Assembly: GCF_000812875.1 (NCBI RefSeq)
Contig: NZ_JSYK01000002.1
Location: forward strand, 186,001-250,000
Direction: 5' to 3'
Source: Kaistella solincola
Lineage (GTDB): Bacteria; Bacteroidota; Bacteroidia; Flavobacteriales; Weeksellaceae
DNA length: 64,000 nt
Shown: one piece after another, positions 20,889 through 29,892 of the stretch
How the letters are laid out: the number at the start of each line of letters is the position of its first letter
Position numbering within the stretch: position 1 is the first letter of the stretch
Program-made: the position numbers and the translations under genes
The notes under the pieces: model-generated
What the model was told of the DNA's origin: nothing
Databases searched by the model: none
What the model saw: the letters and a program-made list of their open reading frames with translations, nothing else

Positions 20889-20946
20889 CTTAATGCTGTA
20901 TGCGATACGCTTTAGCTATAGGCTAACAGCATTAAGAACTTATTTA
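20889..20946. repeat. Large imperfect palindrome between rpsN and rpsH
   Basis: CTTAATGCTGT and ACAGCATTAAG form a perfect 11-base stem around 36 bases that contain smaller self-complementary pieces (GTATGCGATAC, TAGCTATAGGCTA). It fills most of the 116-base rpsN-rpsH spacer; most other spc spacers are 5-20 bases. No T run follows, so it is not a standard terminator. It may be a regulatory RNA element or an inserted palindromic repeat. Confidence 0.6.
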
Positions 20947-20966
20947 TCTCGATTGTTCTAAATTTA

Positions 20967-21236
20967 TTACCAACTTGCTTTTTTCACTCCCGGGATAAGA
21001 CCTTTGTTGGCCATTTCTCTGAAAGTTACTCTGGAAAGACCGAATGTTCTCATGTAACCTCTTGGTCTTCCTGTTAATTTACATCTGTTGTGTAGTCTTA
21101 CTGGCGAAGCATCTTTTGGCAATAATTGCAAACCTGCATAATCTCCGGCTTCTTTCAAAGCTTTTCTTTTTTCTGCATATTTTGCTACCGTAGCTTCTCT
21201 TTTGCGCTCACGCGCTTTCATTGATTCTTTAGCCAT
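20967..21236 (-). CDS. rpsN: 30S ribosomal protein S14 (uS14), zinc-independent long form
   Basis: Head protein of 89 residues. It is the long C-minus form: there are no CxxC zinc pairs, only a single Cys in [20 protein letters not shown], which is the conserved core. The length matches the zinc-free family rather than the 61-residue zinc form. It lies four bases after rplE. Confidence 0.97.
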   Translation of the reverse strand: MAKESMKARERKREATVAKYAEKRKALKEAGDYAGLQLLPKDASPVRLHNRCKLTGRPRGYMRTFGLSRVTFREMANKGLIPGVKKASW

Positions 21237-21240
21237 CTTT

Positions 21241-21792
21241 TTAGTTCTTTTTGAAAGGTAAACCGAAGTGAGTTAGTAATGATTTGGCTTCTTTGTCAGT
21301 TTTCGCAGAAGTTACGAAAGTAATGTCCATCCCCTGGATTTTTTTCACTTTGTCAATTGCGATTTCCGGGAAGATAATCTGCTCGGTAATACCCAAGTTA
21401 TAATTACCTCTTCCGTCGAAACCGTCAGCTTTGATACCGTTGAAATCACGGATTCGTGGTAAAGCTGAAGAGCTTAATCGGTCTAAGAACTCATACATTT
21501 GGTCAGCTCTTAAAGTTACTCTGGCACCTACCGGCATACCTTTTCTTAATTTGAAAGCTGCTTCATCTTTCTTAGAAATAGTTCCAACTGCTTTTTGTCC
21601 GGTGATTGCTGTAAGTTCTTCGATTGCATAGTCAACAATTTTCTTGTCAGCTGTTGCAGCTCCCAAACCTTGTGAAACAACGATCTTTAGTAATTTAGGA
21701 ACCTGCATAACAGATTTATACCCAAATTCTTCCATCATTGCAGGAACAATTTTCTCTTTATATTGTTGTTTTGGTCTTGCTATATATTCCAT
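21241..21792 (-). CDS. rplE: 50S ribosomal protein L5 (uL5)
   Basis: 5S rRNA-binding protein of 183 residues that forms part of the central protuberance and contacts P-site tRNA. Conserved segments are [34 protein letters not shown] and [19 protein letters not shown]. It lies in spc order between rplX and rpsN. Confidence 0.97.
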   Translation of the reverse strand: MEYIARPKQQYKEKIVPAMMEEFGYKSVMQVPKLLKIVVSQGLGAATADKKIVDYAIEELTAITGQKAVGTISKKDEAAFKLRKGMPVGARVTLRADQMYEFLDRLSSSALPRIRDFNGIKADGFDGRGNYNLGITEQIIFPEIAIDKVKKIQGMDITFVTSAKTDKEAKSLLTHFGLPFKKN

Positions 21793-21802
21793 CGTCGTTT
21801 AA

Positions 21803-22129
21803 TTATAAAGTTTCACCGGTTGATTTCGCAACTCTTACTTTTTTATCACCCTCCATTTTAGATCCGGTCTTAGTGCCTTTACCGTTTTTGTCGGTAAGCA
21901 TTACGTTGGAAATATGAATTGATGCTTCTTTCTCTACAATTCCGCCCTGTGGATTTCCTGCTGATGGTTTGGTATGTTTTTTAACGATATTTAAACCTGC
22001 AACAATTACTCTGGCGTCTTTGCCTTCTTTACGGATCACTTCAATAACTTCACCGGTTTTACCTTTGATTTCTTTTCTTCCGGTAGTGATGATTACGTTA
22101 TCTCCTCTTTTGATTTTTAACTTTGTCAT
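21803..22129 (-). CDS. rplX: 50S ribosomal protein L24 (uL24)
   Basis: Assembly-initiator protein of 108 residues, with an N-terminal KOW motif (KIKRGDNVIITTGRKEIKGK, TGEVIEV) and the conserved NIVKKHTKPS and GGIVEKEASIHISNV blocks. It lies 18 bases after rplN and 10 bases before rplE. Confidence 0.97.
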   Translation of the reverse strand: MTKLKIKRGDNVIITTGRKEIKGKTGEVIEVIRKEGKDARVIVAGLNIVKKHTKPSAGNPQGGIVEKEASIHISNVMLTDKNGKGTKTGSKMEGDKKVRVAKSTGETL

Positions 22130-22147
22130 TTTTTGTAAATTTTAAAA

Positions 22148-22516
22148 TTAAAGTACTTCAGGAGCTAATGAAATGACTTTCATATATTCTTTATCTCTCA
22201 GTTCACGTGCAACAGGACCGAAAACACGGGTTCCTCTCATTTCGCCGGCAGCGTTTAAAAGAACACAAGCATTGTCATCGAATTTGATGTATGAACCATC
22301 TTTTCTACGTACTGCTTTCTTAGTTCTTACCACTACTGCTTTAGAAACAGTTCCTTTTTTAGCCTGTCCTTGTGGCGTAGAATCTTTGATAGTAACTACG
22401 ATCTTATCACCAACTGAAGCATATCTTCTTCTGGTTCCTCCCAGAACTCTGATTACAAGTACTTCTTTGGCACCTGTGTTATCAGCAACTTTTAATCTTG
22501 ATTCGGTTTGTAACAT
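22148..22516 (-). CDS. rplN: 50S ribosomal protein L14 (uL14)
   Basis: Intersubunit-bridge protein of 122 residues; [20 protein letters not shown] and [20 protein letters not shown] are diagnostic. Its first base is the last base of the rpsQ stop codon (one-base overlap), so translation is probably coupled. Confidence 0.97.
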   Translation of the reverse strand: MLQTESRLKVADNTGAKEVLVIRVLGGTRRRYASVGDKIVVTIKDSTPQGQAKKGTVSKAVVVRTKKAVRRKDGSYIKFDDNACVLLNAAGEMRGTRVFGPVARELRDKEYMKVISLAPEVL

Positions 22517-22770
22517 TACTTAGCTTTTTCAATGATTCTTACTAATCTCCATCTTTTACTTTTACTTAAAGGTCTAGTTTCTGTAATTAAAACTGTATCG
22601 CCTTCAGTACACTCGTTATTTTCATCGTGAGCGGTATATTTTTTCGTTTTAAGAACGAATTTCCCATACATTGGGTGCTTTACTCTGGTGGTTTCACTTA
22701 CAACAATGGTCTTTTCCATTTTATTGCTGGAAACAATTCCAATTCTTTCTTTTCTTAAATTTCTATCCAT
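22516..22770 (-). CDS. rpsQ: 30S ribosomal protein S17 (uS17)
   Basis: Primary 16S rRNA-binding OB-fold protein of 84 residues: [20 protein letters not shown] and [20 protein letters not shown] are the conserved blocks. It overlaps rplN by one base and follows rpmC by 15. Confidence 0.97.
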   Translation of the reverse strand: MDRNLRKERIGIVSSNKMEKTIVVSETTRVKHPMYGKFVLKTKKYTAHDENNECTEGDTVLITETRPLSKSKRWRLVRIIEKAK

Positions 22771-22785
22771 GATAAAATGAAATTC

Positions 22786-22974
22786 TTATTGTTGTTTTAG
22801 TGTTAATTCAGTTTCCAGACGCGCGATATTTCTTCTCAGGTCTTTGATCTGAATAGGATTTTCAATAGGGCTAATGCTGTGAGATAATTTCATTTTATTG
22901 AAATCTGCTCTTGCTTCAGCCAGTTTATTTTGAATATCTCCTGCGCTAAGATTTTTGATGTCAGCTTTTTTCAT
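22786..22974 (-). CDS. rpmC: 50S ribosomal protein L29 (uL29)
   Basis: A 62-residue helical hairpin protein at the exit-tunnel rim, a contact for SRP and trigger factor. The conserved part is the C-terminal NPIQIKDLRRNIARLETEL segment. It lies in S10-operon order between rplP and rpsQ. Confidence 0.96.
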   Translation of the reverse strand: MKKADIKNLSAGDIQNKLAEARADFNKMKLSHSISPIENPIQIKDLRRNIARLETELTLKQQ

Positions 22975-22984
22975 TTCTTAAAGA

Positions 22985-23410
22985 TTATTGAGGTTGAACA
23001 AAATCGTTAGCCACTACAAATTTTGTAGTAATAGGAAGTTTTTGAGCTGCAAGACGAAGTGCTTCTTTAGCAATATCGTAAGGAACTCCACCTACTTCAA
23101 ACATAATTTTACCAGGTTTTACTACAGATACCCAATATTCCACAGCACCTTTACCTTTACCCATCCTTACTTCGGCTGGTTTTTTGGTAATTGGCTTATC
23201 CGGGAAAATCTTGATCCATAACTGACCCTCTCTTTTCATATATCTTGTAGCAGCAATACGCGCTGCTTCAATTTGTCTTGCAGTAATCCAAGCACCTTCA
23301 TTTGCTTTGATCCCGAAAGTTCCGTATGCAAGTTGACTGCCTCTTTGAGCAATCCCCTTCATTTTCATCTTGTGAACTTTACGGAATTTGGTTCTTTTTG
23401 GTTGTAACAT
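22985..23410 (-). CDS. rplP: 50S ribosomal protein L16 (uL16)
   Basis: A-site-proximal large-subunit protein of 141 residues. The start [19 protein letters not shown], the [18 protein letters not shown] loop and the C-terminal [12 protein letters not shown] are diagnostic. A 113-base spacer with tandem repeats separates it from rpsC upstream. Confidence 0.97.
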   Translation of the reverse strand: MLQPKRTKFRKVHKMKMKGIAQRGSQLAYGTFGIKANEGAWITARQIEAARIAATRYMKREGQLWIKIFPDKPITKKPAEVRMGKGKGAVEYWVSVVKPGKIMFEVGGVPYDIAKEALRLAAQKLPITTKFVVANDFVQPQ

Positions 23411-23417
23411 AATCTAT

Positions 23418-23453
23418 TTAGATATTAGATGTTAGATTTGAGATGTTAGATGA
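23418..23453. repeat. TTAGAT/GATGTTAGAT tandem repeat in the rpsC-rplP spacer
   Basis: A short, degenerate tandem array of TTAGAT, GATGTTAGAT and AGATTTGAGATGTTAG units inside the S10 operon. It shares the 15-mer AGATTTGAGATGTTA with the rpmD-rplO spacer. Confidence 0.7.
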
Positions 23454-23523
23454 AAAAATTAAAATACAGTTCTTGTAACGGAAGTTCTAATTGCTAATTT
23501 CTATCTTCTAACCTCTAATTAAA

Positions 23524-24267
23524 TTATTTTCTGTCTCTTGGTCTACGGTCGTCTCTGTCTCTTCTGTCATTACGATCGTTACGGTCTCCTCTACCTGCAG
23601 GTCCTTTTTTCTGTTGTCCTACCAGTGGGCTAAGGTCTCTTTTTCCGTAAACTTCGCCTTTCATGATCCAAACTTTTACGCCTAATTTCCCGTACTGAGT
23701 AAGTGCTTCACCGATATGATAATCGATATCCGCACGGAAAGTTGACAATGGGATTCTTCCGTCTTTGAAAGATTCGCTTCTTGCCATCTCAGCACCGTTT
23801 AAACGACCGGAGATCTGAACCTTAATTCCTTCAGCTCCCATTCTCATGGTACTTTGAATTGCCATTTTCACGGCTCTTCTATAAGAAATTCTATTTTCGA
23901 TTTGTTTTGCAATGCTGTCTGCAACTAAAACTGCATCAAGTTCCGGTCTTTTGATTTCGAAGATATTGATCTGGATATCTTTATCCGTCAATTTTTTTAA
24001 TTCTTCTTTTAATTTATCAACTTCCTGCCCTCCTTTACCGATGATTAAACCCGGTCTAGCGGTTGTAATTGTAATGGTTACCAATTTCAATGTTCTCTCT
24101 ATGTAGATTCTTGAAATTCCACCTTTAGATAAACGAGCCTCAAGGTATCTTCTGATCTTGTAGTCTTCTGCGATTCTGTCTCCATAATCTTTACCACCAT
24201 ACCAGTTCGAATCCCATCCTCTGATGATACCTAATCTGTTACCAATTGGATTTGTCTTCTGTCCCAT
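23524..24267 (-). CDS. rpsC: 30S ribosomal protein S3 (uS3)
   Basis: mRNA entry-channel protein of 247 residues. The KH domain shows [19 protein letters not shown], and the C-terminal domain shows [20 protein letters not shown]. The final 30 residues form an Arg/Asp-rich low-complexity tail ([19 protein letters not shown]), as seen in many Bacteroidota S3 proteins. It is followed by an expanded spacer. Confidence 0.97.
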   Translation of the reverse strand: MGQKTNPIGNRLGIIRGWDSNWYGGKDYGDRIAEDYKIRRYLEARLSKGGISRIYIERTLKLVTITITTARPGLIIGKGGQEVDKLKEELKKLTDKDIQINIFEIKRPELDAVLVADSIAKQIENRISYRRAVKMAIQSTMRMGAEGIKVQISGRLNGAEMARSESFKDGRIPLSTFRADIDYHIGEALTQYGKLGVKVWIMKGEVYGKRDLSPLVGQQKKGPAGRGDRNDRNDRRDRDDRRPRDRK

Positions 24268-24274
24268 ACCTTGA

Positions 24275-24676
24275 TTATTTAGTTTCTTTATTACCTAAGA
24301 TTAATGTAATGTGGTTTGATCTTTTTCTGATTCTGTGACCTCTACCTTGTGGCGCTGGTCTCAGTCTCTTCAACTGTCTTGCACTGTCTACAAAAATTTC
24401 TTTTACAACTAAGTTTGCTTCTTCGATGTCTGCACCCTCATTCTTTAACTGCCAGTTAGCCATTGCAGAAAGTAGTACTTTCTCTAATTTATTTGAAGCA
24501 TCCTTCTTTGAATATTTAAGGATATATAAAGCCTTATCAACCTCTACACCTCTAATGATATCAGCAACTAATCTCATCTTTCTTGGCGAAGAAGGGCAAT
24601 CGTTATGTAACGCTTTTGCTACGTCTTGGTTTGCTATTTTACGTGCTAATGCACTTTCTCTTTTTCTTGATCCCAT
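24275..24676 (-). CDS. rplV: 50S ribosomal protein L22 (uL22)
   Basis: Exit-tunnel protein of 133 residues. Conserved parts are [17 protein letters not shown] and the tunnel hairpin followed by [20 protein letters not shown], the region where macrolide-resistance changes arise in other species. It is two bases from rpsS. Confidence 0.97.
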   Translation of the reverse strand: MGSRKRESALARKIANQDVAKALHNDCPSSPRKMRLVADIIRGVEVDKALYILKYSKKDASNKLEKVLLSAMANWQLKNEGADIEEANLVVKEIFVDSARQLKRLRPAPQGRGHRIRKRSNHITLILGNKETK

Positions 24677-24678
24677 GG

Positions 24679-24957
24679 TTATCTACCTCCTTTGTTTTTG
24701 TTACCGCCGTGACCTCTGAAAGATCTTGTCGGAGAAAATTCGCCTAACTTATGACCTACCATATTCTCAGTTACATAAACCGGGATAAAAGATTTCCCGT
24801 TGTGTACCGCGATGGTTTGTCCTACGAAGTCTGGAGAGATCATTGATGCTCTAGACCAAGTTTTGATTACTGTTTTCTTACCAGACTCTATATTTGTCTG
24901 AACCTTCTTATCTAAAGTGTGATGAATGAAAGGTCCTTTTTTAAGTGATCTTGACAT
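24679..24957 (-). CDS. rpsS: 30S ribosomal protein S19 (uS19)
   Basis: Head protein of 92 residues: [38 protein letters not shown]. It lies two bases from both rplB and rplV, in the tightest part of the S10 operon. Confidence 0.97.
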   Translation of the reverse strand: MSRSLKKGPFIHHTLDKKVQTNIESGKKTVIKTWSRASMISPDFVGQTIAVHNGKSFIPVYVTENMVGHKLGEFSPTRSFRGHGGNKNKGGR

Positions 24958-24959
24958 AA

Positions 24960-25781
24960 TTATTTTCTTTTAGATATGATATGACGGTTAGACGCTTTAT
25001 TTTTCTTTCTGGTTTTGTAACCTTTAGCAGGCATACCATTTCTAGATCTTGGGTGACCTCCAGAAGATTTACCTTCACCACCTCCCATTGGGTGATCTAC
25101 AGGGTTCATTACTACTGGTCTTGTTCTTGGTCTTCTTCCCAACCATCTGCTTCTACCTGCTTTACCGGAAACGGTTAGCTGGTGATCAGAGTTGGATACT
25201 GATCCAATCATCGCCATACATTCACCAAGAACCATTCTTGATTCTCCTGAAGGCAATTTGATGATTACATATTTCTTATCTCTTGAAGTTAACTGTGCCG
25301 ATGAACCTGCACTTCTTGCCATAATTGCACCCTGACCAGGTTTCAATTCGATACAAGATATTACAGTTCCTAAAGGAATGTTTTTCAACTTCATTGCATT
25401 ACCAACGTTTGGTTCTGCGGTTTCTGAGGAGATTACTTTCATATCTACCTTGATACCGTTCGGAGCGATGATATATCTCTTCTCTCCGTCTGTATATTCA
25501 ACAAGTGCGATGAAAGCAGTTCTGTTTGGATCATACTCAACAGATTTTACCGTACCTTCAACATCAAACTTGTTTCTTTTGAAGTCGATAATTCTGTATT
25601 TTTGTTTGTGTCCACCTCCGGTGTAACGCATGGTCATTTTACCAGTATTGTTACGACCACCTGACTTACTAATACCAACTGTTAGAGATTTCTCTGGTTT
25701 GTTGGTAGTAATTTCCTCAAAGTTGTTTACAACTCTGAATCTCTGTCCCGGGGTGATAGGTTTTAATTTTCTAACAGACAT
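24960..25781 (-). CDS. rplB: 50S ribosomal protein L2 (uL2)
   Basis: Highly conserved 23S-binding protein of 273 residues close to the peptidyl-transferase centre. The signature [20 protein letters not shown] contains the conserved functional His. The C-terminal basic extension [18 protein letters not shown] is typical. Confidence 0.98.
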   Translation of the reverse strand: MSVRKLKPITPGQRFRVVNNFEEITTNKPEKSLTVGISKSGGRNNTGKMTMRYTGGGHKQKYRIIDFKRNKFDVEGTVKSVEYDPNRTAFIALVEYTDGEKRYIIAPNGIKVDMKVISSETAEPNVGNAMKLKNIPLGTVISCIELKPGQGAIMARSAGSSAQLTSRDKKYVIIKLPSGESRMVLGECMAMIGSVSNSDHQLTVSGKAGRSRWLGRRPRTRPVVMNPVDHPMGGGEGKSSGGHPRSRNGMPAKGYKTRKKNKASNRHIISKRK

Positions 25782-25799
25782 TACTATTGTTTATATTAA

Positions 25800-26087
25800 T
25801 TAATTTGCAAAAATATCTATCACTTCTCCTTCTGCAAGAGAAACGATGGCTTTTTTCAACTTGTTGGTTTTCCCAACCTGTAATCCTTTTTTCGTGTGTT
25901 TAGAAGAAACTTTAGGCGCATAAATCATGGTTCTAACGTCTGCTACTTTTACACCGTAAAGCTCTTCTACTGCCTTCTTAACCTGGATTTTATTCGCTTT
26001 AGTATTCACTAAAAAAGAATAAGCACCACGCAAATCAGTAAGATAGTTCGCTTTTTCTGAGATAATTGGTTTAATGATAACTGACAT
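25800..26087 (-). CDS. rplW: 50S ribosomal protein L23 (uL23)
   Basis: Exit-site protein of 95 residues that docks trigger factor and SRP. IIKPIISEKANYLTDLRGAY and the NKIQVKKAVEELYGVKVADV segment are family hallmarks. It lies four bases downstream of rplD. Confidence 0.97.
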   Translation of the reverse strand: MSVIIKPIISEKANYLTDLRGAYSFLVNTKANKIQVKKAVEELYGVKVADVRTMIYAPKVSSKHTKKGLQVGKTNKLKKAIVSLAEGEVIDIFAN

Positions 26088-26090
26088 GAT

Positions 26091-26720
26091 TTATTTTCTT
26101 AAATTTTCCTGAAATTTTTCTAATGCACCTTCTAAGAATACAATTTCTCCAGCATGTACCAAATCATAAGAACTGATCTCGTTGTACGTCAAAACTTTCG
26201 TCTTCGGTAAGTTTCTTGATGACAAGTACACGTTCTTGTTCGCTTCCGGTAAAATATAAAGAGATTTTTTTCCTTCAAATCCTAACGCATTGTTCAAAGT
26301 GATAAATTCTTTCGTTTTTGGAGCATCAAAATTGAAAGCTTCCAAAACTTTAATAGAATTATCTCTCATCTTTTGTGAAAGAACTGATTTCTTAGCTAAT
26401 CTTTTCAAAGATTTGTTCAGTTTGAAACGGTAGTCTCTTGGTTTTGGACCGAATACTCGACCACCACCTCTGAAAGTTGGCGATTTGATATCACCATATC
26501 TTGCAGAACCAGAACCTTTTTGTTTTTTCAACTTTTTGGTTGAACCTACAATTTCGCTTCTTTCCTTTGATTTATGTGTGCCTTGTCGCTGTGCTGCAAG
26601 GTATTGTTTCACTTCTAAGTAAACCGAGTGCTGGTTTGGCTCAATTCCGAAGATTGCTTCGTCTAGAGTTACTTTTCTTCCGGTCTCTTTTCCTGATGTA
26701 TTAAATACTACTAGTTCCAT
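26091..26720 (-). CDS. rplD: 50S ribosomal protein L4 (uL4)
   Basis: Tunnel-constriction protein of 209 residues, with the extended loop [20 protein letters not shown] and [15 protein letters not shown]. In E. coli L4 represses the S10 operon through the leader; whether that applies here is unknown. The start overlaps the end of rplC by ten bases. Confidence 0.97.
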   Translation of the reverse strand: MELVVFNTSGKETGRKVTLDEAIFGIEPNQHSVYLEVKQYLAAQRQGTHKSKERSEIVGSTKKLKKQKGSGSARYGDIKSPTFRGGGRVFGPKPRDYRFKLNKSLKRLAKKSVLSQKMRDNSIKVLEAFNFDAPKTKEFITLNNALGFEGKKSLYILPEANKNVYLSSRNLPKTKVLTYNEISSYDLVHAGEIVFLEGALEKFQENLRK

Positions 26721-27337
26721 TTTCTGATAATTACATAAGAATTTTTTGCTCCCGGAACAGCTCCTTTTACTACTAAAAGATTTTGCTCTTCATCTACTTT
26801 TAACACCTGTAGGTTTTGTACGGTAACTTGCTTACCACCCATTCTACCTGCCATTCGCATTCCTTTGAATACTCGTGACGGGTCGGATCCTGCGCCAATA
26901 GAACCTGGGGCTCTTAATCGGTTGTGCTGTCCGTGAGTTGCCTGCATTACCCCCGCAAAGTTGTGTCTTTTTACAACCCCTTGGAAACCTTTACCTTTTG
27001 AAGTTCCGGTAACATCTACAAATTCACCTTCGGCGAACAAGTTTACCTTCACTTCATCTCCTACGCTTAACTTTTCTACGAAAGCATGGTAGAACTCTAC
27101 CAATTTAGCTTTAGGAGCTGAACCTGCCTTTTTGAAGTGGCCGGCTAACGCTTTACCAACGTTCTTTTCACTCTTGTCATCGAAACCAAGCTGAGCAGCT
27201 TTGTACCCATCTTTTTCTACGGTTCTGACCTGTAAAACCGAGCAAGGACCTGCTTGAATAACGGTACACGGCATGTTTTTGCCATTCTCGTCAAACAGGG
27301 AAGTCATCCCGATTTTTTTACCAATAATACCTGACAT
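26711..27337 (-). CDS. rplC: 50S ribosomal protein L3 (uL3)
   Basis: Early-assembly large-subunit protein of 208 residues: [20 protein letters not shown] and the tip loop [20 protein letters not shown]. It is the first gene of this operon: rpsJ, which often precedes rplC directly, is 2.6 kb upstream behind its own terminator, and a near-consensus promoter lies about 95 bases before rplC. Confidence 0.97.
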   Translation of the reverse strand: MSGIIGKKIGMTSLFDENGKNMPCTVIQAGPCSVLQVRTVEKDGYKAAQLGFDDKSEKNVGKALAGHFKKAGSAPKAKLVEFYHAFVEKLSVGDEVKVNLFAEGEFVDVTGTSKGKGFQGVVKRHNFAGVMQATHGQHNRLRAPGSIGAGSDPSRVFKGMRMAGRMGGKQVTVQNLQVLKVDEEQNLLVVKGAVPGAKNSYVIIRKWN

Positions 27338-27349
27338 TATTTATATATA

Positions 27350-27409
27350 TTATATTATGTTCACGTTTTCAATCCCAGGTTCGGTGATTTCTATTTCTGA
27401 AATAGGCAT
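27350..27409 (-). CDS. Possible 19-residue leader ORF before rplC
   Basis: ATG at 27409, TAA at 27350, within the predicted S10 mRNA leader, ending 12 bases before the rplC ATG. Predicted product MPISEIEITEPGIENVNII. It is preceded by AGGAAGAAGT, a purine-rich Shine-Dalgarno-like run that is otherwise rare in this window. The CTATTTC/GAAATAG bases inside it can form a hairpin. Chance remains quite possible. Confidence 0.35.
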   Translation of the reverse strand: MPISEIEITEPGIENVNII

Positions 27410-27430
27410 ACTTCTTCCTAAATTGAGTGT

Positions 27431-27461
27431 GCAAATGTATGAAGTTTTTTTGAATTGACAA
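27431..27461 (-). promoter_or_regulatory. Near-consensus promoter of the rplC (S10) operon
   Basis: On the minus strand: TTG, exactly 19 bases, TACATTTGC. This matches the flavobacterial sigma-A consensus fully and shows that rplC to rplQ can be transcribed without the str operon. Confidence 0.8.
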
Positions 27462-28002
27462 ACAGCGAGTTAAAAATATTTCCCCATTTCATATAAAAAA
27501 CTTCAGATCGCTCCAAAGTCTTACGAATGAGTTCATTTTTAAGGCATTAAATTGTAATTAATGTAAATTTTCCGCCCAAATCTCTTCATCTGTTTTCCCC
27601 ACGAAAAATCCGCCGCTAAAATGGCATTTTTTGAGATTTTTGATGGTAGAAATTAGATGTAGGATGTCACATGTCAGATGTCAGATGTCAGATGCAAGAT
27701 GCAAAATTTTAAATTCCGAAATATTCGTGCATTAGTGGCATTATTTTCAGGAAGTAATGAATGGAAAACCATAGAAGTAAAAATCTGCTAAATCCGCAAA
27801 ATCTGCGAGTTTAAATTCCATGTCGCAAATCCTCAAAAAAATTCGCCGCTACTCCGGCATTTTTTTCGATTTTAGGTTTTAGAAATATTCGTGCATTCGT
27901 GGCAATTCCCACGCGCGAAATGCAGCCTCTATTATAGAAAAAAAATTAGCCGCTTTAAAAGCAGCTTTTTTTCACTTTTATCGAAAAGGTGTTGCAGCAG
28001 AA
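27462..28002. repeat. Non-coding repeat-rich spacer (part of the 665-base rplC upstream gap)
   Basis: No gene is supported. It contains GCCG-N6-TGGC (27612-27625) and GCCG-N6-CGGC (27845-27858) elements, an ATGTCAG-type heptamer array (27664-27700), two copies of ATTCGTGCATTCGTGGCA (27723-27740 with one change; 27887-27904), a TCTGCTAAATCCGCAAAATC run (27783-27805), and a terminator-like hairpin AGCCGCTTTAAAAGCAGCT with a T run near 27948-27973 that would end the following minus-strand gene. Confidence 0.7.
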
Positions 28003-28503
28003 TTAGCGGTCCTCTTTTTCAATTTCGGCTTCAATGTGCAGGTTGCGCATTTTCACCTCTTGGTTATCTTCCGCCGCATCGATGGAGTGCGAAATATGCA
28101 AATCATTATCCTCCTGCGCCAGCTCTGAGAGTTTTTCGTAATACCGATGCAGCCTGTCCAGTTCTTTTTCCGTGAGATCTTCGATGTCAACAATCCTGTT
28201 GCTGGCTTTCTCGTGCGCGGCGATCAACTCGTTCAGCTTAATTTGTATGGCTTTGGAATCTTTGTTCTGTGATTTCTGAATGAGGAAAACCATTAAAAAA
28301 GTAATGATGGTTGTGCCGGTATTGATGACGAGCTGCCACGTTTCCGAATATTTAAAAATGGGACCGGTAAATGCCCAGCCCAGAACAATAACCGTGGCGC
28401 CAATAAAAGCGGCGGGGCTTCCGGTAAATTTACTCGCCCAATTCGCAAACTTGTCGAAAAAATTCGCTTGAGGTTCTTTATCTTTTTCTGGTGTGGTTTG
28501 CAT
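28003..28503 (-). CDS. Low-affinity iron permease family membrane protein
   Basis: A 166-residue protein resembling the low-affinity iron permease family (PF04120), whose transport role is not well established in bacteria. After a short cytosolic N-terminus come two hydrophobic helices (SPAAFIGATVIVLGWAFTG and LVINTGTTIITFLMVFLIQ), with the family-typical SQNKDSKAIQIKLNELI right after them. The rest is a charged, helical cytosolic tail. It sits alone in the repeat-rich gap between two ribosomal operons, with a terminator-like hairpin downstream. An alternative view is that it is a small structural membrane protein with no iron role. Confidence 0.8.
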   Translation of the reverse strand: MQTTPEKDKEPQANFFDKFANWASKFTGSPAAFIGATVIVLGWAFTGPIFKYSETWQLVINTGTTIITFLMVFLIQKSQNKDSKAIQIKLNELIAAHEKASNRIVDIEDLTEKELDRLHRYYEKLSELAQEDNDLHISHSIDAAEDNQEVKMRNLHIEAEIEKEDR

Positions 28504-28790
28504 TACTGATCATTTTACGTTGTGAACGCGAAATCACTGGCAATAATTGTGCATATTTTATTTGCCGTTATTTTGCCCAATTTTCTGAATTTCTTAAAAA
28601 GGAAAAAATTGGGCGTTTTAGTGGCGAATTTTCTCGATTTGAAAATGTGCTAATGTGATCATTTGAAGATTTCGAAAGCAGATAATTTTTCGCTGCTATT
28701 TCGGCGTTTTTTTAAATTTTTTTAAAACGGAAAAATCAGGCGTTTTAGCGGCGAATTTTTTTTAAACCTAACTTACTTTTTGGTATTAAT
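28504..28790. repeat. Repeat-rich spacer with first copy of the long triplicated unit
   Basis: No gene seen. It contains GCCG/GCCC-type hairpin pieces near 28564-28579, the first copy (28611-28707) of a unit with TTTGAAAATGTGCTAATGTG and TTTGAAGATTTCGAAAGC, and a GGCG-TTTTAG-CGGCGAA element near 28739-28755. Confidence 0.65.
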
Positions 28791-29060
28791 TTACTTATTT
28801 ACCCACATAATAATCATGATAACCGATAACAACAAATAGAAAAAAGTCGTGAGAATTTTTTTTCGGAAACCTTCAAGTGCGGATCGGAATCTAAGCAGGC
28901 AAATGAAAATTTTTAAACTTAATAGGAGATTGATAGCAATTACTACAATACTAATCGAAAACATGAAGGGTGTCTTAAAAGGTTCTGCTCCAAATAATAG
29001 AATAAAACCTAAACCGTGTAGAAAACCTAAATAATCTATGTAATTGTATAATTTTTTCAT
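28791..29060 (-). CDS. Small three-helix membrane protein, function unknown
   Basis: An 89-residue hydrophobic protein with about three predicted membrane helices: YLGFLHGLGFILLFGAEPF, TPFMFSISIVVIAINLLLSL and TTFFYLLLSVIMIIMWV, separated by a short basic loop (RFRSALEGFRKK). It starts MKKLYNYIDYL and ends WVNK. The even spread of hydrophobic helices with positive loops supports a real gene although I recognise no family. It lies between repeat arrays. Confidence 0.6.
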   Translation of the reverse strand: MKKLYNYIDYLGFLHGLGFILLFGAEPFKTPFMFSISIVVIAINLLLSLKIFICLLRFRSALEGFRKKILTTFFYLLLSVIMIIMWVNK

Positions 29061-29859
29061 AAGTTATCATTCAACCCAAAATTTTGTATTGATTAGCAAT
29101 AATAAAGAAATAAGCATAACTCTGCAAGTGGCGAGAAAATCGTTTTTACATCTCAACTTTAAGAATTTTTTTTACGCCGAAAATGATCAAAAAGATTTTC
29201 AGAGAAATGAAGTGATCGTAAGTTATTTACATTCACGAAAAAATTGGGCGTTTTACGGGCAAATTTTTTTGGATTTTAAAATTCGCTTCTAAAACCGGGG
29301 CAAGGTTTGGAATCTTGACAAGGTTAAGCTGTGAAGATTTTCTGGCGGCTTTTTTTGGCATTTTTTCCAGATTTTTAAAATTGAAAAATTATACTTTTTT
29401 ACGCCGAATTTTTTTCGATTTGAAAATGTGATAATGTGCTCATTTGAAGATTTCGAAAGCAGATATTTTTAGCTGCTACTTTGGTTTTTTTTCTGGATTT
29501 ACTAAATACCGAAAACTAGCCGTTTTAACCAGGAATTTCATAGAATTTGAAAATGTGGTAATGTGGTAATTTGCTCATTTGAAGATTTCCAAAGCACATA
29601 TTTTTTAGCTGCTAAATGGGCAACTTTTCTTAAAATGTAAAATTAAAAAAAATGCACTTTTAGGCAGAAATAAACCGAAACCGTTCTTCTAGCCCCGATT
29701 GCAGCGGCATCCTTTTTTGAGGAGGCACGACGAAAAAAAAGATACAGCGGAAAGCGGGAACCCATCTTCGGGAGAGGCGCCACTTTTGTTGCTTCTAAAA
29801 AAAAATTCGGTGCGAAGACGCAAATTAGAAATCGAAAAAAATGCTCAAATAAGCGCCAA
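29061..29859. repeat. Non-coding repeat array after the str operon (part of an 896-base gap)
   Basis: No gene is supported. It contains a GGGCG-TTTTAC-GGGCAAAT element near 29243, second and third copies (29395-29480, 29519-29620) of the long unit first seen at 28611, AGCTGCT hairpin pieces near 29470 and 29606, and one copy of the AGCCCCGAT palindromic element (29691-29782). Confidence 0.7.
29691..29782. repeat. AGCCCCGAT...GATACAGCGG palindromic element, copy 1
   Basis: AGCCCCGATTGCAGCGGCAT, then CCTTTTTT, a loop, AAAAAAAAG, GATACAGCGGAAAGCGGGAA. The ends can pair (CCCG with CGGG) and the T and A runs form an inner stem. A second copy with a different inner hairpin is at 57411-57490. Confidence 0.7.
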
Positions 29860-29892
29860 AAAAAATCCCTGATCTTTCGAACAGGGATTTTA
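29860..29892 (-). terminator. Terminator of the str operon
   Basis: AATCCCTG / CAGGGATT stem with a ten-base loop, followed on the minus strand by a T run, 65 bases after the rpsJ stop. It separates rpsJ from the rplC operon. Confidence 0.8.
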
